Of a DNA stretch of 64,000 bases, positions 38,901-51,900 are shown in pieces. A program made the translations under genes and the position numbers. The notes below the pieces were generated by a model, which had not been told where the DNA came from, searched no databases, and worked only from the letters and a program-made list of their open reading frames with translations. Every line of letters begins with the position of its first letter. Position 1 is the first letter of the stretch. The stretch is from Nereocystis luetkeana (Eukaryota > Sar > Phaeophyceae > Laminariales > Laminariaceae): assembly GCA_031213475.1 (NCBI GenBank), contig JARUPZ010000026.1:6803785-6867784 (forward strand). The letters are read 5' to 3'.

Positions 38901-41900
38901 AAAGGGACTTGACGGCACGGGCCGAAACTAGAAAGTCATCGATCTCTTTGCTCACCAGAAGGCACGAGAAGCTCTGGCAGGTGCCATGCGCGGCGGCGGC
39001 GAGACTCCAAACCAGAATAGCGCCGGTATGCAGCAGCCTGGTGTAGGGTAAACAGGTGAGCGATCGCGAGGCATGTCGCCGACGGCGGCGGGGGAGGAGG
39101 GGGGGGCGTACTCGATCTCATGCATGACCGTAGTCGTATGACCATAGACCCTCTACTCCCTACAATGCCGGGACGGAGCACGTCGGGTTTTCACCGAACA
39201 GGCAAACATTGCTTGCACCAAGCGCGAAGCGCCGAACGGTGTCGGGCAGGTCGCGTGAAGGGAGAGCCGCATCCTACTACGAACCGTTTTTGAGGCAGAT
39301 TCTCTTGCATATGGGCGGGCGGGGGGGGGGGGGCGTACTCATGTGTCGCTTGCCTTATCCCCTTTCTGTTTCGCCGGGAGAGTCGGGGGGGGGGGGGGGG
39401 GGGGGGGTTATTGCCCTGCATGGCCGTAGTCGTATGACCATAGACCCTCACATCCGTACAATCCCGGGACGGAGCACGTCGGGTGGGGGTGGTTGGGTTT
39501 CACAAACGATAGTCACACTTGTATGGATGCAGCAGTGGAGGCGAGGGGGGCGGGTGTACTCGATAGGAGATATGTACTCGATCCCATGCATGGCCGTACG
39601 TAGACCCTCGCATCCTTACAATGCCGGGACGGAGCATGTCGGGTTTTCACCGACCAGGCAGACATTGCTGGCACCAAGCGCAGTTGTATAGAGGAAGCAG
39701 TGGAGGTGCGGGGGGGGGGTATAATCATTGGCACACTTGTGTGGAAGAATTATTGAGCTCGCGCTTGCTTGGCGTCGGAAAAAACGGCAAAAAAGGTAGT
39801 GGGGCATACGGCCGAGAGAGGGGGGGGGGGGGTGTGATTTATTGCAGTCACACGTGTATGCAGGGGTCTGGTGTCGAGCATTGCGGTACAGGATAAGGAG
39901 GCACATCGCCGACGGAGGAAAGAACGGGGGGGGGGGGGGGGGCAAAAAACGGACAATATAGCCAAAAATGATGTCTCATACTCTGTAACCGGCTCGACAA
40001 ATAAAATACCGGTATGCCATGGAAGTAGTACACCAACACCACCAGCAACAGCACTGGCAGAAACAGCACCACCAAAACCACAACGGAAACCCTCCCCCCG
40101 CCCACTCCTGCCACCAACCACCACCACCACCGGCCACATAAATCCCGAGAAAAACACCCCATAGGCGCCTACCCCCCCCCCCCCCCCCCCCTACTCTGCC
40201 GCCTCCTCACCTTCTGTCCAGCGTGTCTGTCAACCGCCCGGCGAACAGCGTTGCCACCGCGAAAATGATCGTGAAGCCAACCCCGGACAGGATCGCGTAC
40301 TGGGAGGTGTCGATACAGGCTCCGTCCTACGGTTCGGGTGTAAACACGGGTCGGGGCGGATCGTCGCATGAGATGTCAAGATAAGAAAGAGCTTCGAAAA
40401 ACGATGGGTTTTTTTTTAATTTTGAATTTTTTGAATTTTTGAATTTTTAGTTTTTTTTTTTTTTTCACCGATACTTATTATTTTTCAGTTCAAAACTTGG
40501 AAGGACTTCTTGACGGTTCACCAAACCACCTTCTGGACAAGCCGTGGTGGTCAAAGGTATCCGTCCTTCTCCCCCCCCCCCCCTATTATATGTAGGTTGG
40601 GTTCGCGTCGATTGGCAACGAGACTGTAAAATATGCCGCTCACTACTCGTACGTGCGTGACAACCAGGGTACCGTTTTTTTGTTTTTTTTGGCGGTCGCC
40701 CACAGCTGGTTGTCGAGCTAGATAATTTGTGCGAGGTAAAGAACCTTCACTCCGCACAAGTGGGAATGATCGTATCACGTACTGGTAGTGTTCGAGGTAG
40801 GGCACCCAAGAGGCAGTTACATAGTACTCCCATTGCTGTCTCTGGAAGTGGCTACACCGGAAATTAAACTAACTCATTGAAGCCGTCATCTATATGCAAG
40901 TCCGCCTCACAAGCGGTTCTTAGTACTGTAGGATGCAGCTCACCCTTCATGCGACTCGCCGGGCACCTCACGGCGCTTCGCGCTTGGTGCAAGCGATGTC
41001 TGCTTGGTCGGTGAAAACCCGACATGCTCTGTCCCGGCATTGTACGGATGCAAGGGTCTATGGTCATACGACTACGGCCATCCATGAGATCGAGTGAATC
41101 TTCTATCAAGTACACCCCCCCCCCCCGGGATGCGCGGGTCCATCTATGGTCATACGACTACGGCCATGCATGAGATCGAGTGCATCTCTCCGATCGAGTA
41201 CACCCCCCCCCCCCCCCCCGGTGCACGCCTCTCTGCTTTCTATTAATAGTCGTAACACAGATCCGGGGTAAAAAAACAGGATTTCTTTTCCCTCCTCTCC
41301 CCACTACGGTTTTTGCCTTGGCAGGCGTTTTTGTCGCGGGAAAGACTAGACAGCGTCAAAACTCATTGCACACACCACTCTATATACCCCTAAAAGCAAG
41401 GGACGTTCTAACCTGATTTTGGTGTATAAATGGTCACTATATTTCGGGACAGAGTGGCACGTGGGAGGAACCCATATCGACCCACACTTCTTAATATCTG
41501 GCATTCACATCCAAGAAAAAATATTTCTGGTGGTGAAACATCATCATATGGCTTACTGCTGTACTACGGGGGGCCATAGTTAACAGGACCAAATCTTGTC
41601 AGTAAAAATGGTTAAACACATACCTGGTAGTTTTTTATGTATACCATAGGTCCTATCAACTACGGTCCCCCGTAACAGTGTACGAGTATATACGTACCGT
41701 GTGATTGCGTCGTTTCACCATCAACACATACTGGCACACAAAACATAGCGGGTGATTGCTTGAAAGAGAACTTCATCCGATTACTTTTATTTTTTATTTT
41801 TTATACTTGTTTTTTACTATCACTTTCACTTTCCAGCTTATCCCCTTTAGAACCGCGGTCCCGTTTGGGGACAAACTAATTGAAATTTGAGTGGGTAGCC

Positions 41901-44900
41901 CCCCGAACCGGGACTGCGGTTCTTGAAGGGTTAAGACATGTGCCAATGGAAACGCGAAGTCAAAATTTCTTCTTCCTACAACATTGCTTTCAAAGAACGG
42001 GGGAAAATGCGAAAATATCCCCGGTACCGCCGCTGTGGGAAAAAAAGGGAAAAATGGGTTTTGTTCTTCTTTTTCTAACGGCTGCAGGCGGCACAATTTC
42101 TTTTTTTTCTCGTTGCAACTTGTCAACACGCTGATAAAAATCATCTCATGCGACGATAGACGCTCGATCCCGACATGGACTCAGCCCACGGCCAACCCGC
42201 TTCGTGTCGGGCATGGTCAACGAGTATAGATGACGGGCTCGAATAAATCGGGTGGATCCATGGTCTAGGGGGCAAGAGCTTGCCGGCGGCGTCCTACGGT
42301 ATCCTCCCAAACCTGAAAAAAAACCCTACAGTTTGCCATTCAAGACGGATCGAGAATTTTTGTCATCTGTTTCGTGCATACCAGCGGCCAATTGCTTTTT
42401 TACCCTACGCCTGGCCAGCGCCCGCCACATCTCACCGGCCATTGTGTGAACACGGTGACCCCAGGGTGGGTCGGAGCCCCTAACGAGCGCACTCCGTTCA
42501 GAATTCATGACGCAGTCGTCGGTTTTGTCGATCGAAGTCTGCTGGGGACTCGGAATCCCCCCGCTTCGAACCAAAAACATCCGCCTGAGTTTTTCTGAAG
42601 CCGATCTTGTTGCAACATCGGCCCCAGAATTGTTTTTTTCGGGCTTTTCCAAAAGTTGAGAATTTTGTTTTTTACTAACCGTGCCCATAGAAAGCGTGTT
42701 CTATTTTTTTTTTGGCGGGTATCTTTGAAATTCAAACCATTTGTTGATACTTCGCTTTCCCATTGGCGTAGGTCTAACTCGCATGAGGGCTTTTTGCCCT
42801 CAGCCATCTTTTGGACAAGCTGTGGTCACAAGTGTCGTCCCTTCTCCCCCCCGGCACGTGCCTTCTTTTGGTCTTGCATAGGGTTCAGCATTCCCGCTGC
42901 TCGTCGATTTTCATCGAATGTATAGCTAACTCACGCTCTCGCGCTTTCCGCTAATCAAAATTTATGCAAGAAAAAATCCCTACGACTATGCACTCGGATA
43001 GAATCGAACCCACCAAATCGATTTTGGTAGGCACTACTTCGAAGTATGTACATATTATACGTGAAAACATATCAGGTCCGTAGGTACGTACGTAGCGGGT
43101 ATTTTTCGTGGAGGCTTCAGCATCAAGAGGTGAATATAGAGACCGCCTCACAACGACTCAAAACGTCTCACGAGCAAACGCCACCAACAACAAAAAATCA
43201 CGCAGCAGCTCAACACCAACCACCGACCCGGGCTTTACCCCCTGTTGCCCAACCCTAGCCCGACCGCGACACTCATTTATCCTGACCCCCACTCGGGGGG
43301 GGGGGCAACACTGCAGCGAAACGCGTCGGCGATAGAGAAGGCGTACGGCGTCTCACCACCCTCTTGACTGCTGCAAACAACACACGGCTCGGACGGATCA
43401 TCTACAGATCATCTACAGATCGTCTACAGATCATACACATATTGTCTACAGATCATCTACAGAACACCCGCAGATTCCACATATCGTCTACAGATGATCT
43501 ACATATGATCTACAGATGATCTACAGATCATCGATTTTTTTCCCACTAGATCTACTGTACATCGTGTGCAATCTAGCTCGTGCTGCCGAGTGGGACCCGT
43601 ATAATCCGCATGATCTACTAACTAGCACATGTTTCCCGGGTTGGATCTGTAACTAGAGTATGTAGATCCTTCACAACCTCTAACAACGGCAGGCGAGGAA
43701 CTAGATAATCTGTAGATAGATCAGATAGATCATGATCTGTCCGATATGTTGTTTACACTACTCCACACGAAATCCCAACCAGTTTGTGCCAAAAAACGCG
43801 CGGTACATACAGCTTCTACATGTGTGGGATAGTATAATACGTTCATGGTGGGGTAAAAATACGTTCATGCAAAAAATCGCGAAGCAACTCGAAAAACCAA
43901 CTTTCAAGTTTTTTTTTCTTTTCCCATCGCCCCAGCTGAATTATTTCATTTCAGAGTTATCCGTGGGCCCAGCCAGAAACCACTCCTGGATTATCCCACA
44001 GTTTCATGGCCTCGGGGAAGAACAGATCAGTTTTCCGAGGCTCAAATCAATTAAATCCACTCCAACGCATCCTTTTCTAAACTTCTTCCCTTTGGGTCTG
44101 GCCCAAAGCTCAGCGAAAAAACCACGTCCAGAATATTCCCACTTCCCCCAACAGCGAATCGCTTCAGACCTTCACATCCTGCCCCCCCCCAATTAACCCG
44201 ACGCTGTCATCTATATGCAAGAAAGTCGGCCTCGCAAGAGGTTCTTAGTAGAAGGATGCAGCTCACCCTTCATGTGACTCGCCGAGTACCTCACGGCGCT
44301 TCGCGCTTGGTGCTACTTCGCGCTTGGTGCTAGCGATGCCTGCCTGGTCGGTGAAAACCCGACGTGCTCCGTCTCGGGATCGTAGGGATGCGAGGGTCTA
44401 CGGTCATACGACTACGGCCATGCATGATAATGAGTACCCCCCCCCCCCCCCCACCCCCCCCCCCCCCCCCCCCCCCTCTTGTATGCCGCACCTTTAGATT
44501 GTAAAACCCCGTGTTGAAAGCGTTTCGGCAAGTCAGGCATTCTTCCTCGCTCAAGCTCGAAGTCTGCTCGGGGGACAGCATACACGGAACGATGTTGTTT
44601 CAAGAAAAAACGCGGCAAAATAAAAACAAGTCAGTCGGCTCGGCGTGAATGCTGAACCAATAACTAAAACGCATTTATATAGATGTATCCTTCGACGTAC
44701 AGACCGCACAAGGGAATTGACCGCATCACGCATTGTTCCAAGGTAAGGCGCCCAAGAGGCAGTTACATAGTATACTTCGAAGTATATGTTATATATCACG
44801 GGGTATTGCGTTGCATTGCATTGCATGCAAGACGATAAATAATTTACCAAGTTACCAGGTACCTGGTAGGCCTTATGACGCGCAGTATTATATACGACTA

Positions 44901-45951
44901 CCTGGTATAGTACACGACGAGGAACCACACCACTCCGTCCCTACATACACGGATCATTTACATATTTTTTTCTCATCCCATTCATTATCTTCGCACATCT
45001 TCTTCTCTCTCTCCTTCCAACTCGTAACTCAGATCCGGGGTCACATAGCAGGCTCTTCTCCCCCCTTCCCGCTACGGTACGTGCCTTCATTTTTTATCGC
45101 GAGAAAATTTCAGCATTTTCTTCCCTCGTCGACTCGCATCGAATTGTGCCTACCCACGCTGCAAGGCGCTCTCAACAATTGAATCCTTTTTTTTATTTTT
45201 GCAAATAAAGTCAAAGTCCGACCCACCTGGGGCTCGAACCCAGGACTCAAACAAGTAGAATTCGAGGTTAACCACTTGAACCACCGGGGCGACCGGCTAC
45301 TATGGTCCCATATACACGATACCAGGTAGTCGTTATTCCAAATGTTCCGAAATATGTATCACCCGTGTGATAAGCTAACACACACCCTCGGACTATTTTC
45401 CACGCTGAATTTTATCTCTCGACACCGGGGAGGGTGGAAAAAAACGCCGAGCGATGTATATATCATGTGTCTACGCATGGAAATATCTCCACGAGATCTT
45501 TTCCCCAACATTTATCACCCGTGTGATAAGCTAACACACCCCCCCGGGCTATTTTCCACGCTGAACTTCATCTCTCGAAACCGGGGAGGGTGGAAGCACA
45601 CGCCGAGCGATGTATGTATGTATGTATGTATGTATGTATGTATGTATGTATGTATGTATGTATGTATGTATGTATGTGTGTATGTATGTGTCTACGCATG
45701 GAAATATCTCTATGGGGTCTTTTTTCCAACGCCGACAATTTCGTCGTGTGTGTGTGCCCCTTCAGCCCCCCCCCGAATACATATGCAAGTCCGCCTCAAA
45801 AGCTGTTCTTAGTAGGATGCAGCTCACCCTTCATGCGACTCGCCAGACACCTCACGGCGCTTCGCGCTTGGTCCAAGCAATGTCTGCCTGGTCAATGAAA
45901 ACACGACATGCTCCGTCCCGGCATTGTAGGGATGCGAGGGTCTGTCACACC

Positions 45952-45983
<32 letters not shown>

Positions 45984-48900
45984 GTTTCGGGGAAAATCGG
46001 TTCGGAAATTCGTCCCCAGGGCGTGTGTTGTCTTCATCACCCTAGTGTGATAAGTGTGATACAGAATGTTGTGAGTCATCTTTGAGTTTCAGCTTTTAGC
46101 TCTTGGGAGCTCTTACACCCAACGACCTTCTGGGCCAAAAGCCGTGGTCACTGGTGTCCTCCCCTATCCCCCCCGGATGCATGCCTTCACATAGATACAC
46201 CGCAAACAACGTAACGTACATACGGTTCGGCATTCCCGCTGCTCGTCTGAATTTTCATCCAAGTGTAATGGGCCGCCCCGTGTTCACGTCGCGCTGCACC
46301 GGTGCCTTTAAAAAATAGTGCCAACACGGGATAGCTAGCTGGTAACGTGGGAGAGCGAAAACGACGAGCCAGTGTCCACAAGTTGCATCGCACTGGAGGC
46401 AGCAGGACTGGCTATTCTGATAGCAGGCGGGGGGTCTATTCCCCGCTTCATCCCGCTGCGACTAAGCTTCGTGGACAAAATGACTTGCAACGATTAAAAG
46501 AGGGATCGGAACTCTTGCCGCGATAACACCCCGGCGGACAGTAAAAGCGTCACAATGAAACACCAGGAAAAGTCCCAGGAGCAGTGCAGCAGCAGCAATG
46601 ATGCCTCCATGCACAGTAGCGCCGTTATCGTATGCGCCAGCCACTAATGCCGGCCCTACAGCGGCAACCGGCACACTGGTTGATCCAATCAGCGCCAGGC
46701 TATTTCACAGGCACTCGTGTACATAGAGGAATACTGCTGATTTTACGGATCGATATTCGGTTTACATATTGGATTGGCATCTACGCTATTTCTGCTGTCG
46801 TCTCCCCGAATTCGGAAAATAAGTAATTACTGCTCTAATTTAAGTACGATTTTATTTAATCACTCTTATTGTCGGAAGGCAAGCATAATAATAATATAGC
46901 GGGCAAGTGGCACTGTATACTCAAACAGCACTACAGACCACTATTACGGGGGAACATAGTAAATAGGACCAAATATTGCTAGTAAAAATAGGAAAATATA
47001 TACCTGGTAGGTTTTTGTGTGTACCGTAGGTCCTATTTACTATGCCCCCCCGTAATTACTGCATAGAAAAGGGTCAAATTAGAAATGAGCCCCCCAAGAC
47101 TTTACTGCAGGGCTGCCGTATCGTTGTGGGGACAAAACACCTCACACCTCGTGCAGGTGATGATCTATCTGATCTGTCTACCGTAGGTCATCAATCAATA
47201 GTTCCTCTCGCCTACCATCGTGGGGTACAGCTGATGATCTATCTGAGCTGGCTACAGTAGGTCATCTAGTTCCTCTCGCCTACAATCGTGGGGTACACGT
47301 GATGATTTATCTGATCTGTCTGCAGTAGATCATCTATTACGGGGGACCACAGTAAATAGGGTCAATTATCGTTGGTAAAAATAGCAAAATATAAAGGTTT
47401 AGGTATGTTCCTCTCGCCTACCATCGCGGGGAGCTGTGCAGGATCTGTGCATATTAAAGATCCAACGCAGGAAAAAACGTCCTAGATAGATCATGCAGAC
47501 TACACGGGTCCCACCCGGTAACATGAGCTATTAACAGATCAATCACGCAAGCTCGGGGAAATATCAGCCTTGAAGATTTTTAGTGCTGCAGTCCCGTTCT
47601 GGGGACGAACTACTTAGACTTTGAGTGGATTGTCCCCAAGACGGGACTGCGTTTCTAAAGGGGATAAAATATCCACGGACATCATGAACTATGGGAATCG
47701 TCTATCCGATCTGTACTATTACTAGGTATGAAACACTTGGAATTAGGCTGAGAATTAGGATTGGGAACAGCAGCGCAGTGGTACAGGGAGGGCGTCAGCA
47801 GGGGTCGACCGACGAGTAGGCTGAGCTTCGTTTTGGCATGCTTTCTGGTACCAGAAGCCAGTGATGTCTTCGGAGAGGTCGGCCCGCGTGGAGCACGATT
47901 CTTCGAGCGAAGTTCAAATGCTGCGACGCGAGTTCAAGCTGGCGTTGGAGCATAGGCGGGCATCGATGGCGTATGCCATGAGAAGCATGATGGCCGAGTT
48001 CATGAGGAGCAACGGTCGATCGGAGCCAGGGGGCGCTGAAGGCAGCGTTGCTGAATGAGAGAGTGCATCGTATACCTGTGGACTTTATTCAGGTTGCGCC
48101 AAATCAGCTGGCGTGAGGACGACGACGACAACATCAACACCACGACCACGACATCCACAACAACAGAAACAGCAAACAACGAACAACAACTCAAGGTTCC
48201 TTCTTATCGGAGGGCGTTTTTTCCATAATTTCCAAAGTTTGGAAATAATTGGAGATATGCATCAATATACGGAGGCGTTCTGTCACTATTCGTGAAATTC
48301 TCCAGAACCCAAAATATCAAGTTCGTTAATATTCGAATATTTGGAAAAAAAAAAAAACGGGAAAATATGGACGATTGAAAAATTGCGCGAAAAAAATGCC
48401 GAAAATTTGGGAAAAAAGCTCTCCGATAAGAATTGGGTTGACATATATATGATACTGTCATTTCGTATCAACCCTTTTCTTTTTACTTCAAGAACCGCAG
48501 TCCCGTTTTGGGGACAAACTACTTCAAATTTGAGTGAATTGTCCCCAAAACGTCTGCAGTTCTAAAAGGGATAATAGTACCCTATCCTACGTACGAGCAC
48601 GCATCTGAAGGCCCTACCATACGTACGTATTTGAAGAACTAAAAAAGACACCTCACCTGTTGTCGTAAAAGTGACAAATATCGCAAATTTCCTCGAAAGT
48701 CATACCATATTTGCGAGCTGTTTTTCAACATAAATAGTATCGTACCAGGTACGTACTGCTGTATGATACGTAACCCTCCTCGCCGAAAGGGCATCGGCTG
48801 TGAAAAGTGACAAAAGATCGAAAAGATCCTCGAAACTCATGCCACAAAAAGTAGTTGCAAGCGATTTTTTTTCAATAGTATCGTGCTCCTGTACGAGTAC

Positions 48901-51900
48901 GATAATCCTCCTCGCCGAAAGGGCATGCAGCACGCTCACCTCCTCCTCGATGTAGCAGAGCGGAAGGAACGAGACGTTGTCGCACACAGGGCAGTCTTCC
49001 ACCGACACCGCCGACAGGTTGCTCTGTTTGCCGCACAAGCGAATAACGTCAGCGTCAGGAGGAACGGCGCGGAGCGGTGCAGTCAGATGCGGCGTAACCG
49101 GTGACGGTTGAGGGTGATGGTGGGGGAAAATGTCAGGTCAAGTCCAGCCAGTCCAGTCCATTCCAGTCCAGTTCAGTCCAGCAAAGAAACATTATATTTA
49201 TTAGTAAACATCATTTTTCCCGTTTCGTTTTTTTTTTTGTACCAGGCATCGTATACTGGGTATATATTTGAGCACATCAGCCAATCCACCCAGTCCGGTT
49301 ACGTACCGGAGTCCAGGTAAATTCACTTGACAATCCAGCCAAGTTAAACGTAACATGTAATTATTTTTTCGCCCGGCGTCCGAAAAAAGAGGAAGGATAC
49401 AAAAAAAAACAAAAAAGAGAAAAAAAAGAAAAGAGAGAGGATCGTACAAGGGAGAAAAACACCCAAGAAAGAAAACAGAGGAACACAGGCGCGAGATGGG
49501 GCAAATGGGGGAGGAGGGGGTTGGGGGGAGCAGGTACCGAACGTATATCATTGTCTGCCATCCACATCAGGGTTTCGCAGGGTGTATGTGCAGGCCACGG
49601 ATGGCACATAGCGTGTGCGTTACGATAATACACCAAGCTGGCCAATCATCGATCGAGGTTTCGTGCGTAGGACGTGCAGGACGGCTAAAACGTGAAGCAT
49701 ACCTGGTGTCTCTGGAACCTACATAGGTGTGGTGAATGTTTTACTGGCCCGTATCGTCACATGGTCCCCTGGAACAAATAAATACCTTAATTCACACTAC
49801 TCATAGCTCAAGTCTCAAGTACTACTACTAATACTCCTGGAGCCAACAAACTTAATTTCACCTTGTTTCGACAAACGACTGTAGATGTCAACAATCAAGC
49901 CAGCTGGCCAGTGAACTATTGGAGTTCCGCAGGACGTAAACCCAACGAATTACAGCGTGTGCGCGAAACGATGCAATTTCATGAAAAACCAAGCCAGTCA
50001 ATTAAAGACCGATATTTTCCCCGATGGCGAAAAGGCGTTACGAACTGATGACCGTTTTTTTGAAGAACACAAGCGGCCGGCCAATCAACGATCGGGATTC
50101 CGCACAAAGCACAACCTAAGAAAAAAGGGAGCGGGTGATACGCACGACCAATGACGACGGTAACTATTCCAGCCAATGAAAAAATTGGCGTTCGGAAGGC
50201 CTCAAACACGAAATACTGCTGAAAATAAGGGTATATAATATGTTCCTACCGTACTTCCTAAGGGTAATAATCAGGCCAGCCAATCACAAGCAACGATCGA
50301 GGTTCCGTACATAGAACGTAATTATTTGTAAGCACAGATGCTTCATTTGTTTTCTTCCCCATTTACCATCAACACCTTCGCTCTTTTTCTCTCGCCTTTC
50401 TGCTGTTACTAATGGTCGTAACTCAGATCAACCATTGGGCCACAAAACAAGGCTCTTCTCCCTCCCCTCCCCAGCAGGGCTTTTACCTCTTGGAAGGCCT
50501 TTTTATCACGAGAAGGGTATGTACATAGAGCACTTTCTCTCCATCGTCGAATCGCGTCGAATTTTGAGTTTTGAATATTGCATACACACGCTGGTACTGC
50601 CGTAAGAGCCTGTACGAGTACGTAGGACGGTACCACTTAAAACCGTGCCCGGAAGGGCAAAACCCCCCCCGACCGTTTCGGGAACAACTGCTCGAATTAA
50701 TTCAGACGTCCTACTGCTGTCGTCGATACATGTTTCAGCAAAGCAGCAGTGCAGCTGCAGTTATGCAGGAGTACAGGCCATGGGACAGAAAAAAAAAAAA
50801 AAAAAAAAAGAGGAAAAAAGACAAGCACGGAGAACTACAAAAGACGAAGCCCCCGTTTCCGGTACACCTACTTGAAATTAGACTCACTGCAGCAGATACA
50901 TGTTTTATGCACGGCAGTGCAGCAGCACTTCTGGAGTACAGGGGGCCACATGGGAAATGAAAAAAAGAAATAACAAAAAAACAAAAAAGACAAGCAACGA
51001 GAAAATACCAAGACGAATCTACTAATAATACGAAAACAGAGGGGTACCCCGGATGACCAACACCCCGGCACCCGGCGGGTCAAAGGGCCGGTTCGGGCTT
51101 TCGAATGGAAGCCCGCGGCTCTTTCGGTCGGCGGGTACGCATCCGAAAGTCCGGCGAGTTCGAGTTTTCACCCGGGCACCCACCCGTATGTGCGACACGC
51201 CCCCCCCCCCCCCCCCCCGCCTCCATCATCCCTCGCAATATCTCCAGAGGGTCATTCTAATCGACAGGAAAAGGGGTCTCCTTCCGCCCCACGCTCTCAG
51301 CAATTCCTCGTTCGCGTCTTTTCAACTTGTTTCCCCCTTTTAGCACTGCACTCCCGTTGCGCAGTCAGATTTAGGTTTTATGTAAGGTTAGTGCAGCACT
51401 GAGAGGGTCACGACGAGTTTCCCATGCAAGGGTTTCCACTATTTTCTTGGGGGTTTTCGTGTGTATATTCCGTTAGTTGGTTCGTAGCGTGTCGAATTCG
51501 ATCGATATACCTCGCTATGAAAGGCGATAATAGGGAAAGGGCCAGACGTTGGTTTTGATGTTATTCGGGAGAGGGGGGGGGGGGGGGGGGGGAGAGATAG
51601 GGTTTTGATAGAGAGATAAGAAGCATATGCAAATGTATATACCACTCTGTTCCAAAATGTAAGTACCGTTTGTATGCTAATATTCGATTAAAAATGTAAT
51701 TATATTGGGGGACAGAGTGGTATAATCAGCATCCCCCCAAACAACCACAGCCCAGAGTAATGGTAAACCCAGCAGCCAACCCTGAGGGCTGAGGATGTCC
51801 TGCAGAGTGAGACAATATATTATGTCTACACTTGTGCACACGCACCCCACAAGCAGCAGCAGCAGCAGCAGCAGCAGTGGGCAGCGAGGGTCGCGCATGC

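Larger units (their letters stand above)
47140..47735. mobile_element. GATC-subrepeat elements with 72-bp tandem units, interrupted by MITE-A and MITE-B
   Basis: Three ~72-bp units (GTTCCTCTCGCCTACCATCG..GATGATCTATCTGA) plus a core fragment (GGATCTGTGCATATTAAAGA). MITE-A (47335) and MITE-B (47578) lie inside. Confidence 0.45.

Noticed and set aside
45590-45898. Frame with YVCMYVCM repeats
   Set aside because: Translation of the TATG microsatellite.
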